Below are positions 32,833 through 43,383 of a stretch of 64,000 nucleotides of DNA, in pieces. The DNA lies in the NCBI GenBank assembly GCA_012656075.1, contig JAAKBF010000323.1, positions 85,915 through 149,914 of the forward strand, given 5' to 3'. A program made the translations under genes and the position numbers. The number at the start of each line of letters is the position of its first letter. Position 1 is the stretch's first letter. The DNA is from Phytophthora hibernalis (Eukaryota > Oomycota > Peronosporomycetes > Peronosporales > Peronosporaceae). Below the pieces are notes generated by a model. That model was given only the letters and a program-made list of their open reading frames with translations, was not told where the DNA came from and made no database searches.

Positions 32833-33048
32833 TCAATCTACCGCAGGTACCATGTCATAGTAGGATTTCCACTCCTTATCGATTTCTTTACGCTTCCACT
32901 CCATACACTCGCAAAACACCTTCGCGTTCTGAACGTAGACAGATGTTCGCATCTCCAAGCCATCCTCCGACGCAACAAAGCCTTCCTTCAAGTGCAGTGA
33001 GATCAGTCTTGCGTATCCAGCGTTTAACGCGCGTACGATCAAGTTCAC
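32833..33048 (-). pseudogene. Orphan CRN last exon at array edge
   Basis: Identical in sequence to the last CRN exon (stop at 32833), but homology stops at 33048, the exact acceptor boundary. Upstream (rightward) the frame continues without an intron into AVTAGEKR and unrelated sequence. It is either the end of an older, differently built gene or a duplication breakpoint. Confidence 0.7.
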
Positions 33049-33119
33049 CCTCTTCTCTCCAGCAGTCACTGCACCGCGTCCAAAGCCCTGTATGTCGCCG
33101 CCGCCACGTGCATCGAAAT

Positions 33120-33631
33120 TTGCATTTTTGCATTCACACGTCGCACTCGTAGGTAATCAGCATGATGGCAGCTCGGAAGTGACGTCCGACAAACGCCGTC
33201 GTCAATGGCGAGGCCTCGCAATCCTCTTGAGTGTGCCGTGTGAACACGTTTTCAAGCAGAAACGCCAGCAGCGTCAAAGCGTCAGCTCTCTCAATCAACC
33301 GCTTCGATTCCGGCGTGCGCTTCTCTCTCGTGCATCGCTCTCTGTATTCTCCTTATCTTCCTCGAGCTCGGAAATCTTCCCACTATTACTCTTAATGCAG
33401 GACACGATCTCCTGGATATTTTCTCTGCATCTGCATCCACTGCAAGATCTTGAGCGTATTCGGTCCTCTGGTCCTCATATTCTTTGGTGCCGGTGACCTA
33501 CTTGAGAAATTTGAGCCGCTCGATCTCGCGTATGCCGGTGAAACCCCGAGCTCTCGTCCGATGCCATCATCGTACTGCTGGCCGAAAAGCTCCTGTTCAT
33601 CGCGCTGGGTGAGATCAATGTTTGGTGCCAT
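33120..33631 (-). pseudogene. Possible coiled-coil protein gene, structure unclear
   Basis: From the ATG at 33631 the minus strand reads a charged N-terminus (NIDLTQRDEQELFGQQYDDG), then helical segments in different frames (IREIERLKFLK; KISELEEDKENTESD; KRLIERADALTLLAFLLENV). Short introns (for example between 33505 and 33425) or lesions must separate them. The composition suggests a coiled-coil host protein. I do not recognise it. It sits just upstream, on the same strand, of the orphan CRN exon. Confidence 0.35.
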
Positions 33632-34974
33632 TCCTTCAAGTTAACTAGGACGCAAGGCGAGTGCGGCGAGATATACCTCATTTGACGCATAATGTCGAGC
33701 AAGTACGTGCAGCAATGTCTCGACTCATTAGCAGGAACCATATCGCAGAAGCAAAGGGCAACCCCATTTCTGAGACACCCGCGAGTCTTGCACCAACGCT
33801 GTTAAATACCCCGAAATATACGCTGCACGAACAGTGCGCAAGGAATGCTTTGAGGGCTGAGTCCGTCGCTAATAAACCGCACTGTGTCGCTCACAGAAAT
33901 TCTCGAGTGCTGGTGTCTACAACATGGGTTGTGCGAGCGATGCGCTCGAAGCTTTCCAACTCGGATTATCCACGTTTTCACCAGAGGTTCTTCGCATGAT
34001 CTTGATAGTAAAACCGCCTCGATCGTCTTGGTAACATTGTGAAGGGCTTGAACTTGTTCGCTAAGCATCGGTAATGAACCATCGCTGCTGACTCCCAGTG
34101 TGCCTCACGACGAAACCGATCCAACCGCCGCCAGCGCGAAAACGGATGAGCCTTTGCTAGGATCCAGATGGCCACCTTCTGCAAGAAATGGCTGCACATT
34201 GGCCGATGCACATGCTCAAGTGAGCCCAAGTGGCCCGAGGTCGCCGACCGCAGCTGACGTACTTGGCAAGCGCGCAGGGTTCAGGTTGAAGTGGATAGAT
34301 TACCGAGTTGAAAACGCTCTTCCAGAAAAACTGGAGGCTGCGAGGGACAAACTAAAGGCTTGGAAGGCAGTTGCGACCAGATTTTTGCGAGACAGTTCTA
34401 GTCTAGGGTTCAAAAGTTCAAGCAGCCAATGAAGACCGGAATAAATTGCACCATATGGTCTTGCGCTTCAGTTTGCGTCGCGTTTGCGTGATTGTTGCGC
34501 TGACTCGCCCTCGTCGGCCCTGGACTTCGCTCCCCACCTCACCCGCTGGGCGAGCATGCTCGTCAAGTTGACGACGTCACCCCGTTGCGGGGAGCATACC
34601 GCACAACGCATAGTTGGATTGATAAGTGGCAAGTCCGATCGGAGTTACCCTGCCAACCCGAGCGCAGTTGACGCTGCAAGCCCGATCGTAGTTGATGGGA
34701 TGGACACACCACCAGAATAGAAAACGTTAAACGCATCAGCCGGTCACGTGCGGCTGAGATTGCGCGACATACAAACACCGAGTTTAGAGGGATGACATGG
34801 CTCGTTAGTTGTGATTGGGTAAAGTTCAGGGAGGGGCGACGTCTGCGACGGACGTCATTTATCGGTAGTTTACATGTGCGACGGCCCCTGGAAGGGGAAT
34901 TCATCTGGACCACCATTTCGGGATCTCCTCTCCAGCGGTAAAACGGACGCAGAACCCGCACTTGCCACTGCACC
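33632..34974. other. Intergenic region upstream of aconitase, weak coding hints
   Basis: A plus-strand frame at 34100-34432 (ending KLEAARDKLKAWKAVATRFL, no ATG) and a start-like SSKYVQQCLDSLAGT near 33692 look partly protein-like. They could be exons of one small gene diverging from the coiled-coil gene, but I could not join them with confidence. The aconitase promoter should lie in 34440-34974. Confidence 0.3.
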
Positions 34975-37460
34975 ATGTACGCCGTCTCTTCGACCGCGCG
35001 CGCCGCCTCGAGGCAGCAGCAGCTGCGCTCCAGCGCCATGAAGGTGAGTAGCCGAACCCTCTCTTCGCCTAGGAGAGACGGGGCCCTCGCTAGCCCTGAT
35101 CATGTTAAAACAGATCTTTCTGACAGTTTGGTGGTGTGTGTCATGCTCTTTCGTCGTCGTAGGCCAGCATGTCGTCTAGCTGCGGCGTGCCTGTGCCCCT
35201 GTCGGTGCTCGACCCCAAGGGCAGCCCCACGATCGACCAGACGTACGAGAAGATGGAGAAGAACCTCTTCACGGTGCGCAAGACCAGCGGCAACAAGCCC
35301 CTGACGCTTGCCGAGAAGATCATCTACGGCCACCTTGATGACGCCACCACCAAGGCCAAGCGCGGCGAGACGTACCTCAAGCTGCGCCCGGACCGCGTGG
35401 CCATGCAGGACGCCACGGCCCAGATGGCTGTGCTGCAGTTCATCTCGTCGGGTCTGCCCAAGACGGCCGTGCCCACGACCATCCACTGTGACCACTTGAT
35501 CACAGCCGAGAAGGGCTCGACCACGGACCTGAACAACGCCAACATCATCAACAAGGAGGTCTACGACTTCCTGTCGTCGGCTGGCGCCAAGTTCGGCATG
35601 GGCTTCTGGAAGCCCGGCAGCGGTATCATCCACCAGATCGTGCTGGAGAACTACGCCTTCCCTGGCGGTCTCATGATCGGCACGGACTCGCACACCCCTA
35701 ACGCCGGTGGCCTGGGCATGTGCGCTGTCGGTGTGGGCGGTGCTGACGCCGTCGATGTGATGGCTGGCATGGCCTGGGAACTCAAGGCCCCCAAGGTTAT
35801 TGGTGTGAACCTGACGGGAAAGCTCTCGGGCTGGACATCGCCCAAGGATGTGATCCTCAAGGTGGCTGACATCCTGACGGTCAAGGGCGGCACTGGCGCC
35901 ATTGTGGAGTACTTCGGACCCGGTGTGGAGTCCATCTCGTGCACGGGTATGGGCACGATCTGTAACATGGGTGCCGAGATCGGCGCCACGTGCTCCACGT
36001 TCCCCTACACGGAGCGCATGGGCGACTACCTGCGTTCCACCAAGCGTAGCGGCATTGCCTCGGCTGCTGAGTCGTTCCAGGCTAACCTGCGCGCTGATGA
36101 AGGTGCTCAGTACGACCAGATTATCAACATCAACCTGGACGAGCTCAAGCCGATGGTGAACGGTCCGTTCACGCCCGACCTTGGTCACATTGCTGGTGCT
36201 GACATGAAGGAGGCCAGCGAGAAGAACGGCTGGCCCACGGAGCTGAGCGCTGGTCTGATCGGTTCGTGCACGAACTCCAGTTACGAGGACATGACTCGTT
36301 GCGCTGACCTGGCCAAACAGGCTAAGGAGGCTGGTCTCAAGTTCCAGGTGCCGTACTACGTGACGCCCGGCTCGGAGCAGGTGCGTGCCACCATCGCCCG
36401 CGACGGCATCCTGGACACATTCGTCGAGTCCGGTGCTACGGTTCTCGCCAACGCCTGTGGTCCGTGCATTGGTCAGTGGAACCGTACCGATATGCCCATG
36501 GGACAGAAGAACTCGATTTTCACGTCGTACAACCGTAACTTCGCCAAGCGTGCTGATGGCAACCCGGCCACGCACAGCTTCGTGACGTCCCCGGAGATGG
36601 TGACTGTTAGCGCGATTGCTGGTATTACCACGTTTGACCCCTCTAAGGACACGATCAAAACCGCGGGTGGAAAGAACTTCAAGTTCGCCGCCCCATTCGG
36701 CAAGGAGCTGCCGCCGCGTGGCTTCGACCCCGGTGAGGAGACGTTCCAGGCTCCGCCTACTAGCTCCGAGGGTCTGACGGTGAACGTTGACCCTAAGAGC
36801 GATCGTCTGGCTCTGTTGTCTGCTTTCGACGAGTGGAACGGCGAGGACCTTACGGACATGAAGGTGCTGATTAAAGCTAAGGGCAAGTGCACTACCGATC
36901 ACATCAGTATGGCCGGGCCGTGGCTGAAGTACCGTGGTCACCTGGACAACATCTCGAACAACCTGCTGATTGGTGCTGAAAACGCCGAAACTGGGGAGAC
37001 GAACAGCGTGAAGAACCAGTTCACTGAAGCGTTTGACAAGGTGCCCGCTGTGGCCCGCCAATACAAGGCTTCCGGTGTGAGCTGGGTGGTGGTCGGTGAT
37101 GAGAACTACGGTGAGGGCAGCTCCCGCGAGCACGCCGCTCTGGAGCCGCGTCACCTTGGCGGCCGTGCCGTGATTGTGAAGTCGTTCGCGCGTATTCACG
37201 AGACCAACCTGAAGAAGCAGGGTATGCTGCCGCTGACGTTCGCGAACCCGGCGGACTACGACAAGATCACGGGCAACGACACGGTGGCCATCGTGGGTCT
37301 GAAGACCTTCAGCCCCGGTAAGCCGCTTACGCTGCGTGTGACCCCTGCCTCCGGCGAGGCTGCGTTCGACATCACGGTGAACCACACGTTCAACGAGGAG
37401 CAGATTGCTTGGTTCAAGAACGGCAGCGCGCTGAACCTGATGAAGAAGAACAACGCCTAA
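34975..37460 (+). CDS. ACO2: Aconitate hydratase, mitochondrial
   Basis: Two exons, 34975-35043 and 35163-37460, with a 119-nt GT-AG intron, make 788 aa. Exon 1 encodes an Arg/Ser/Ala-rich mitochondrial presequence (MYAVSSTARAASRQQQLRSS). The enzyme isomerises citrate to isocitrate in the TCA cycle. The three [4Fe-4S] cysteines are visible in SCTNSSYEDM (about residue 392) and NACGPCIGQW (about 453-456). The C-terminal swivel domain has the substrate-binding GEGSSREHAALEPRHLGG near residue 674. The length matches eukaryotic mitochondrial aconitases (about 780 aa). Third positions are strongly GC-rich, unlike the surrounding repeats. It converges with the TMEM107-like gene, 128 bp away. Confidence 0.97.
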
Positions 37461-37588
37461 GCAACTCGCACTTGACTGAGCTCACAGGAGAAACCGAATT
37501 GAAGGGATACAGATGCCTCGCAGTAGTGTGAAGTATTGCTCTTTTTTATAATAACACTTAGTCATACGCATCAACTTCACTGCTTCGT

Positions 37589-38122
37589 TCAGTACGACCG
37601 CCGAGCAGTTTTGAGGATAAAGAGCTGGGCAATGGTGTCCAGCGTGCACAGCGAACATGGTAAGTGGGCAAGTAACACCACGTGCCTGTTAGAAAGTGTC
37701 AGAACTCTTCTAGTCTCCTGCAAAGTCGATGTTCGTACCAGAGATATTGAGATGGGTCCAGGTCGTGCAGGATCATTTGGCAGACCAGAACTCCTCCCAG
37801 GAAATGACAGAAGATATGCACGGCGTTCTTCTGCTGGTGAAGAGCTTATGGGTAAGCCAGCAGCCAAGAGCGAGTCTTCATGTAAAACAATTACCGTTGG
37901 CGAGAAGACGTCGAGGCCCGCGAAGAGGCTCCCGACTGCCAAGGCGAAGAACAGATACGCCGCGACACTAGCAGTCTTGTCACAACAACCATGTCAGACA
38001 GCAATATACCATAAAATAGTCAGTTTAAAAAAACAGTCAACCTCCATCCCGACCAGGCACATGGCTACCAAGTGGCCGCTGGTGAGTAGGAAGCGAGCGC
38101 GCAGCACCGCCATCGAATTCAT
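37589..38122 (-). CDS. TMEM107: TMEM107-like small four-span membrane protein
   Basis: A four-exon model on the minus strand: 38042-38122, 37895-37975, 37739-37833 and 37589-37685. All introns are GT-AG (66, 61 and 53 nt) and the total is 354 nt, in frame, 117 aa. It reads RARFLLTSGHLVAMCLVGME, then AAYLFFALAVGSLFAGLDVF, then AVHIFCHFLGGVLVCQMIL and HVVLLAHLPCSLCTLDTIAQ, which gives four hydrophobic spans. The RFL..HLV start, the central helices and the short basic tail resemble TMEM107, a ciliary transition-zone protein, which would suit an organism with flagellate zoospores. The family call is by pattern only. The upstream ATG choice is uncertain by a few codons. Confidence 0.7.
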
Positions 38123-39047
38123 GGAGTGCATGATGGCATGGGATACCATTGCGAACTTGAAGATAAACTTGCAGTACCTTGGTGAGGTTTTATGCCGTTA
38201 TTCTCTAAGAAACATGCCGTAAATACGATAACTGACACCAAGCAGACGAATACGATGTATCGTAGGTGGCGAAAAACCTTGGCGAGGTTTTATGGCTTTA
38301 TTTTCTATCATCGAGCAAAGCGACGAAGAAACTTGCCGTAAGTTAGAATAAGCATACAAATATGATGGATGGAAGGTTGGGAAAAACCTTGGCGAGGTTT
38401 TATGCCGTTCCTTTCTGTCATTGTCATCGAACGACAGAAAATAAGACTGCTTTGAGCATGCTTTTGCGAGTTGGTCGAGTGTGCACTGGTCCTCGAAGCC
38501 CTCGAGTTAAAGGCGATCTAGCCGAGTACTTTGCCGGTGACCCACTACCGCCACCAACCGCGTGCAAAGGGCTATCATCGACTTTTAGCCGTTCTGCTAT
38601 CCGTCACAATTTGTTCGAGCAAACTCCGCTGTCAACCTGAGTACCGGTATCTTCCACTTTGAAACCAAAATATACTTCTAGACCACCACAACATTAGCTC
38701 ACTCTACTAACTTTTACACTATTTTGCCTAGCAAGCTATTATACCACGTACGCATCTAGGAGCGCAACAGCTCTAGTGAAGGCACCCTCTTCGACAAGGC
38801 TTTTTCAGCGAGGCTTTAGCCTCCGCAAACGCCACAATCCGCTGCAGAAAAATGATGATTACTTCAAGCAGTTCACTTCACCATTTCATTTGAATTTCAT
38901 CGGGCGCTAGCGCACAGTCTTGCCATAAGTTAGACGAACTTGTACCGCCATAGACGAACTTGAAGTGAGCCGCTGCACTTTGATTTTCGACTAAGTGCGA
39001 TTTGACCGACATTCTCTTCCTCCTCCAGCTCCGTTAGTTGATCCAGC
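38123..39047. other. Intergenic region with diverged repeats
   Basis: Between the TMEM107-like and TMEM104-like starts, which are divergent. Three diverged copies of an ACCTTGG-GAGGTTTTATG unit start at 38176, 38276 and 38386, each followed by an AA-CTTGCCGTAA-type tail in the first two. The rest shows no gene. The TMEM104-like promoter should lie in 38900-39047. Confidence 0.55.
38176..38430. repeat. Three diverged repeats of about 100-110 bp
   Basis: ACCTTGG(T/C)GAGGTTTTATG recurs at 38176, 38276 and 38386, with related downstream sequence (GAAACATGCCGTAA, GAAACTTGCCGTAA). The first copy overlaps the 5' flank of the TMEM107-like gene. Confidence 0.7.
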
Positions 39048-41321
39048 ATGGCAGGCGGCGGACCGAGCATCGGCAGCTACTCGCCCCTCACGGGCTTCGT
39101 CTTCATCTTCAACCTCATCGTTGGAGCTGGCGCGCTCACGATCCCGCACGCCTTCGCCAATGTAAACTACCGCACACACCGCTACGACCAAAATGAGCAT
39201 GTTGTTAAACACTGGTTTGGTATGGGTTTGCTGCAGGTCGGACTCATTTACGGGTCCGTCGCCTTGTCCGTCCTGGCCTCGGTCAGCTATGTGACGTCCA
39301 CCTTTATGCTCGAGGCCATCGCGGGTGTCAACGCACTCAAGCGACGCGCACGGGAGCTGGGAGTGGACGCCAGCAATGAGGACGAAAAGCCGCCAGTCGA
39401 TGAGCTTAGCGACAGCGACGATGGCGACGCACACTCGGAGTTTGTGCCGCTAATGGTGGCCAACGAAGTACTATTGCGTGTTTTGGCTTTCGTAGATCAG
39501 CAGAGCTCATGTGTGGACGTCTTCGTCACGGTTTGGTTTGCCTTTTGTGATTTTTAGAAGCAAGATGCATTGGGGCGGGAGCTGCGGGGCAAGACCAGTG
39601 AGCTGAGATTCCACTTTGATCTGTCGAAGAAGGTGCTGGAACAATGCAGTGAAGAGATGGTGTATGATATATGCTGACCATTGTGCGTCTGTAGATGGAG
39701 CTGGCTGAAATGGCCGAGCTGCTGTTCAACCACCGCGGAATCGTTGCATTTTATGCATGTATCACCGTGTATCTCTATGGCGACTTGGCTATCTACGCCG
39801 TTGGTTCGTGGATCTTTGACGAGGGAATATCTCCATGTTGCAATTCTAACATTGGTATTTGGTTTATCTGTTTGCCTGTTGTCGGTGCAGCCGTGCCGAA
39901 ATCTCTGCGTGAGATTATTTGCCCACGTCCATCTGCGGATGTTGTCGTGTGGGAGTGCTCGAACAAGTTTAACAGCTCGGACTTGTACCGCCTCTTTGTC
40001 GTGCTCTTTGGGCTGCTCCTCGGGCCGTTCACGTTTGGTCATGTGCACAAGACGCGCACACTCCAGCTTGTTTCAACTGTCATCCGCCACGCGTCGTTCG
40101 GACTTATGATTGTGCTGGCCATCGTTGGAATCGCGCGAGGTCACGGCCGCAGCGTGGCTGACGTGCTCAGCTACGAAAAGCCGGCTAACGTTGCCACCTT
40201 TTTTGGCGTATGCATCTATTCATTCATGTGCCACCACAGGTATGGATATATAGTTCTACACGAAGTCATCTTGTGGCCGATGTTTACAACCACTAACTAT
40301 AACTGCACTCGTTGCCTCTGCTGCAGTATCCCGGGCCTCGTTGCACCAATCACGGACAAATCGAAAGTGGGCATGGTTCTGGCATCGTCCTTCATGGTAC
40401 GTCGGAAATTCGTCCTTTTCACGCATCTTAAATTTTTAGTCAATTGTTCACGATCTGTTGTTGTTTGTTCTCGTAGGCGGTCCTGAGCGTCTATTTCGTG
40501 CTGTGCTCCTCGGCGACCTTCCGTTTCCAACCAGAAGACGTCGAAGTTGGTCACAGTCGTAATGTTGTTACGGGTACATGAGTGGTAATCGCTGACTTTG
40601 CCGTTATGTTCTGGTTAGGATGTGTACACACTCAACTTCAAGAACTACCCGGTGCAAGCGTTTGGGTACTTCCTGAGCTTATTCCCCGTGTTCACGTTGA
40701 GGTGGGTGCTCGATTGTTCTATCCACACGAAATGTTATGCTAACGAGACAATGCTTGATCGTGCGTATCTTAGTGCAAGTTTCCCGCTTATCTGCATCAC
40801 ACTCCGTGAGAATATCCGCCACCTCGCGTCGAGAATGAGTGACTCGGAAGCGACGCCCGACGCCACCCCGTCCAGAGGCGTGTACGGCTTCTTGGAGACC
40901 AACATGTACGCGCTGGTGGCGCTTCTGCCGCCGCTCATGGTGGCATTCTTCACGGAGGATGTGTCGATGTTGGTGGGCTTCACGGGCGCGTACGCTGGCT
41001 TGGGCATTCAGGTTCGTAGCTTTGCGTGTTTTCTCAGAGGGCACGCACTTACAACTGCGCGACGTGCCTGTATGCTTTGGCGTTGTACTGTAGTGGATCG
41101 TCCCTACGTTCCTCGTCTTCTGTCTGCGCCGTCGGTTGGCAGCCGAGTGGAAGCGGATGCACCCGATGAAGGTGGCCGTCACGCGGCCGGGGACTCCGGC
41201 GGCGCGCGGCAACAAGAACCGCTTTGCGAGTCCGTTCGCACACCAGGCGTGGCTCTACCTGGTGCTCGGCTTCTCACTCATGTCGGTCGTGTTGATCACC
41301 ATCACCCACGGCATGCACTGA
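39048..41321 (+). CDS. TMEM104: TMEM104-like transmembrane amino-acid transporter family protein
   Basis: Ten exons: 39048-39161, 39237-39467, 39558-39632, 39695-39803, 39891-40239, 40327-40396, 40477-40545, 40619-40701, 40774-41011 and 41094-41321. All introns are GT-AG of 62-90 nt, and the total of 1566 nt encodes 521 aa in one frame. The N-terminus GFVFIFNLIVGAGALTIPHAF is the first span of the amino-acid/auxin permease superfamily. Family landmarks follow: FYACITVYLYGDLAIYAV, LLLGPFTFGHVHKTRTLQ, a conserved FMCHHSIP across an intron, and LYTLNF-like VYTLNFKNYP. TMEM104 proteins are predicted multi-span carriers of unknown substrate. The donor sites at 39804 and 40546 (GTTCGT, GTTGGT) are weaker. 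Confidence 0.85.
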
Positions 41322-41825
41322 GCTGCCGACATCAAAGGTGGGAAGTGGTCCCCAGTGACACATTTCGATGTGGAGGGATCGCCAACTCTAGCGACCGCAA
41401 AGGCAACGCGAACTTGAAGTTACCGTCTGATGGTGCTTTTGCACCATGAGTTTTGGCGATGGCAGGTGGTCAATATAAACACTGCAGGTGGTTCGCCTTT
41501 ATGTTTGTGCGCTCTCGAACATGGGCTTCGCATGCCCGGATGGCAGCACTTCCGTCAGCTGCGACACGCCGATTGGTTGAAATGGTATATTTCCAGCCAA
41601 TCGTGGACTCGCAACTCCGCCTAAGTCCGACGTGGCGTGCCAGAGAACAAGCCGGCGTAGCACTTCCCAAAATCGGTCGGACGACGGCTCAAGCCATCGC
41701 ACTCAGCCTGTGCCTGCGCCTACTCGTCGTGCAACTCGGCGACGCACAAAGCGAAAAAGCTCTCGAGATTCCGCCCGCAACAGAGGAAGCCACCCACCCG
41801 TAGAAACTACTTGTCTGCTGTATCC
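41322..41825. other. Intergenic region before the kinase gene
   Basis: About 500 bp between a stop and the next start on the same strand. It includes CCAAT/ATTGG-like boxes near 41570 and 41597 that may belong to the kinase promoter. No gene supported. Confidence 0.45.
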
Positions 41826-43171
41826 ATGGCGGCGTTTAAAGGTCCGTTTTAGCCATCACCTGCGTGCTCTTGGAGTGGCCCTAACCAGTCGCTTGTGTGC
41901 AGCTCCTCCGCTCTCCGCCTTCTTCCGCAAGGAGGAGGACCACCTCGTGACCCAGGGACTCTCGGACGTGCACGGCGTGGCCATGTTCCACTCGCTCTAC
42001 GACGTGGGCGACCTCATCGGCCGCGGCGCCTTTTCGCTCGTATATCTGTGTCGGCGGAAGGAGACGCAGCAGATTTTCGCCGTCAAAGTCATTAACAAGG
42101 CGCTGTGTGTCAAGAAGAAGACGCTGCGGGACGAGATCACGGTCCTGCTGCGCGTCAAGCACGCCAACATCATCAGCCTCGAGGAGGTCTATGAGAGCGA
42201 CCAGGAGCTGCTCCTGGTCATGGAGAGGTACGTCGAGGAGAATACCACTCTAGGAGAGGTGGTGGCTGACTTGATTATCTTTCTCTGGTTGTTTGCAGAG
42301 TGACTGGTGGAGAGCTCTTTGACCGCATTGTGCGCGTGGGCGTCTACTCGGAGCGACAGGCGGCGGAGATCGTCACCAACGTGCTGCAGGCGATTCAGTA
42401 CCTGCATTCGTGCCACATTTTGCATCGCGATATCAAGCCAGAGAACATTCTTCTCGCCAGCGGTGACAGCGGCGACGTCAAGCTCAGTGACTTCGGAATT
42501 GCCAAAATCCTCGAGGACGAAGACGATGGCGCGCGCTCTCGTGGCCGCGCATACACAAGCTGCGGAACAGATTACTATGTTGGTGAGTGGCATCAAGGAC
42601 AAGTTGAGGGGCGTTGCTTTGACAGGTTCCTGACGCTAGTGTGTTTCTTTGCAACCAGCGCCCGAGGTACTAAACGGAGAAGGCTACGACAGCAAGGTGG
42701 ATCTGTGGAGTTTGGGTGTTGTCTTGTACATCATGTAAGTCTTGTGCGACGGGTGTATTTCTTGTTCAAATACTCAAAACTCACATTTTCCTGTTTGTGT
42801 TCAAACCTTCAGGCTGTGTGGATTTCCTCCATTTTCAGAAGACGAGAACGGCCTGGAGTCGGTGTATCTCAAAATCCGTTCCGGTGCACTGGACTTCCCT
42901 CACCCTTACTGGACAAATGTATCGGACGGAGGTTAGCATAATTGTTTGTTGAAGCTGATCTTATGTGAACGAATTTCTGACTGTTTCGTATGTGTGTATT
43001 TGAGCAGCCAAGGATCTGATCCGCAACCTGCTTAATGTGTCACCGCAGGATCGCTTCAGCGCAGCTCAGGCGCTAAACCACCCCTGGATAAAGGGCGACT
43101 ACAGCGAGCAGCCGCTTTCGTCTGCGATCATGGAGATGAAGCGCTTCAACCAAAAGCGCCGTTTCAATTAG
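41826..43171 (+). CDS. CaMK-type serine/threonine protein kinase
   Basis: Six exons: 41826-41841, 41903-42227, 42299-42582, 42659-42734, 42813-42931 and 43008-43171. All introns are GT-AG (61-78 nt), giving 984 nt and 327 aa. The domain is complete: glycine loop IGRGAFSLVY (about residue 44), Lys in FAVKVINK, HRDIKPENIL catalytic loop (about 155), SDFGIAK, then TSCGTDYYVAPEVL, and the subdomain XI RF-A-ALNHPW. HRDIKPEN and the SCGT-x4-APE activation segment are CaMK-group features. No calmodulin-binding or EF-hand segment is evident in the short tail. The 16-nt first exon is inferred from a clean splice into APPLSAFF. It ends tail to tail with the TPR/membrane gene. Confidence 0.88.
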
Positions 43172-43383
43172 CTTGGTGTTCCTGGCCTCCAGTGACGGCT
43201 GCCGACAAGACAAAAACGAAGACAGAAGCAAAAGGACGGCAGCCAAACAAACAAGCAGCGGTTGCTGGGGACGCAAACATAGACGTATTTCATGGTGGCT
43301 CTGCCGTCTCCGCCCCACACATCTTCCGTACATACATAGAAATGATCTGTCTCGACTCGAATACATGTTTTTAAACAAGCAGC

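Larger units (their letters stand above)
26891..33048 (-). repeat. Tandem array of about 2.03-kb CRN units
   Basis: Equivalent points (CTTCCTTCAAGTGCAG) fall at 26891, 28919, 30950 and 32982, giving periods of 2028, 2031 and 2032 bp. Units are almost identical; the differences I found are one-base changes in homopolymer length. Each unit holds one CRN gene plus about 650 bp of spacer containing a TATATTTATTAATAGTAC stretch and GTAC-rich palindromes. The left edge is at 26891 and the right edge at 33048, exactly the last intron-exon boundary. Confidence 0.92.

Noticed and set aside
35100..37385. A 761-codon open frame antisense to aconitase
   Set aside because: It is an exact shadow of a GC-rich, strongly conserved coding sequence, has no recognisable domains and crosses the aconitase intron. 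Such antisense frames are common in high-GC3 genes.
37536..38222. A 228-codon plus-strand frame downstream of aconitase
   Set aside because: The opposite strand gives four well-spliced, membrane-protein-like exons with family resemblance, while this frame has no domain and poor composition.
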